32,022 bases of DNA from Glutinoglossum americanum (lineage: Eukaryota; Ascomycota; Geoglossomycetes; Geoglossales; Geoglossaceae): NCBI GenBank assembly GCA_020080175.1, contig JAGHQL010000233.1, positions 1-32,022 on the forward strand, given 5' to 3'. Shown piece after piece: positions 31,350 to 32,022 of the stretch. The position numbers and the translations under genes were made by a program. Each line of letters starts with the position of its first letter. The first letter of the stretch is position 1. The notes under the pieces were generated by a model, which worked only from the letters and a program-made list of their open reading frames with translations, made no database searches and had not been told where the DNA came from.

Positions 31350-32022
31350 ATGTTTTCTCTGCCCGATGCAAAGCGGTCAGTATCATCTAAAACACCGGTT
31401 TTCATAACGGGGCTGCGAGGCTAACGTTCGTCGACCCAGCGTGCGCCGCGAGGATTTATATTCGTCCGAAGGCTCGGCGGGGGGAGACTGCGTCGCTGAA
31501 CACCGTGAGATCGAGGGGTCGTTGAGGGCGAAGTTCGAGGGAAGCGGTGGCGACGAGGGGGACTTGAGATCTCACGACGAGGATGGCGGAGAGGAGGCGT
31601 TTGAATTCCGGCTCTTCTCGTCCACGGGCGTCTCCGACTCGAGGACCTCCAGGATCCTCCTCCGCTCGCCGTCCCCCACAAACCGGGAGCCAGGATTCGT
31701 AGTGCCCCGCCGACCAGACTCGTACTATTTCGCGCGGACAGCGGAGCGGGAAGCAGAGTTTGCGAGCGCCGCGGTGGAGGGAGCGGACGTGCTAAACCGC
31801 GCAACGTCGCGATGGGTAACCCCCCGCTCCTTATACCTTCCCCTTCTCCCTCCCACCCCCCGCTGACAACCCCCCCCAAAAATTACCAGCCCGGCTGCGC
31901 CCTCCCATGGCGCGTCACAACCCTCACGACAACCTCCCGCCCACCGCACCCCCCCCCCTCGCAACCAACCCAGACCCAGGGCCCCCCCCCCCCCGGCAAG
32001 CGGCCGGGCAAAAAACGCCCCC
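31350..32022 (+). CDS. DUF2011-type fungal protein, 3'-partial, three exons visible
   Basis: Exons 31350-31375, 31440-31815 and 31890 to the window end; introns of 64 nt (branch GCTAACG, acceptor CAG) and 74 nt (branch CTGAC, acceptor CCAG). The joined start reads MFSLPDAKRVRREDLYSSEG. It continues with an acidic segment, EEAFEFRLFSS, then RRPDSYYFARTAEREAEFAS, AAVEGADVLNRATSRW and, across the second junction, PGCALPWRVTTL. The LPxAKRVRRxDLY start, FxLF, RPxSYYF and W-PG-xxxPWRV elements match what I remember of the fungal DUF2011 family, whose function is unknown. The last visible exon stays open but runs into Pro/Gln-rich, C-run-rich sequence after about 31945, so its tail is doubtful. No stop is seen in the window. 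Confidence 0.72.
31940..32022. repeat. C-rich right edge
   Basis: C10-type runs at about 31949-31958 and 31982-31994, within the last visible exon of the DUF2011-type gene. Like the left edge, it may be real low-complexity coding sequence or an assembly artefact. Confidence 0.6.

Overview
The window is nuclear DNA of a filamentous ascomycete (Pezizomycotina). The evidence is that protein-coding genes are broken by short introns (27 could be placed: 26 of 50-112 nt and one of 286 nt), with GTANGT-like donors, CTAAC/CTGAC-like branch sites and YAG acceptors. The recognisable products are also fungal types: a SepA/Bni1-class formin, a CTF1/FarB-type Zn2Cys6 regulator, a mitochondrial-type NAD formate dehydrogenase, and a GPI-anchored secreted protein. 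The sequence does not let me place it more finely than that.

Layout. The left third (1-5173) is all + strand: the 3' end of an Elongator subunit gene (Elp5/IKI1), an uncharacterised open frame with a duplicated 35-residue motif, the tri-snRNP 27 kDa protein gene (SNRNP27), and an MMTAG2-type RS-rich protein gene. The middle (5445-20006) is all - strand: glucosidase I (GCS1/CWH41, eight exons), formate dehydrogenase (six exons), a 670-residue orphan made of 13 tandem repeats, and the formin (four exons, 1807 residues). A divergent promoter of about 1 kb then separates the formin from a + strand block: a mitochondrial DUF1992/DNAJC28-type protein, a conserved secreted GPI-type protein, a CTF1/FarA-FarB-type transcription factor (912 residues), and the start of a DUF2011-type gene that runs off the window.

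How the genes relate. This is mostly ordinary housekeeping sequence, not one visible pathway cluster. Local themes are two neighbouring RS-domain, splicing-type genes (2679-5173) and several products with probable mitochondrial targeting (formate dehydrogenase, the repeat orphan, the DUF1992 protein). The lipid/cutin-type regulator has copies of its family's CCTCGG core upstream and, as a dense triplet, downstream of its own gene. No transposon, CRISPR array, tRNA or rRNA was found.

Most worth a second look: the repeat orphan with almost identical 168-bp units; the duplicated-motif frame fused in frame ahead of SNRNP27; the CCTCGG triplet at 30769-30791; the upstream frame that ends on the start codon of the regulator; and a pair of palindromes (CTACGTAG and TCACGTGA, 57-59 bp centre to centre) found in two separate promoters. 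Both window ends run into poly-C tracts inside genes, which may be assembly artefacts.
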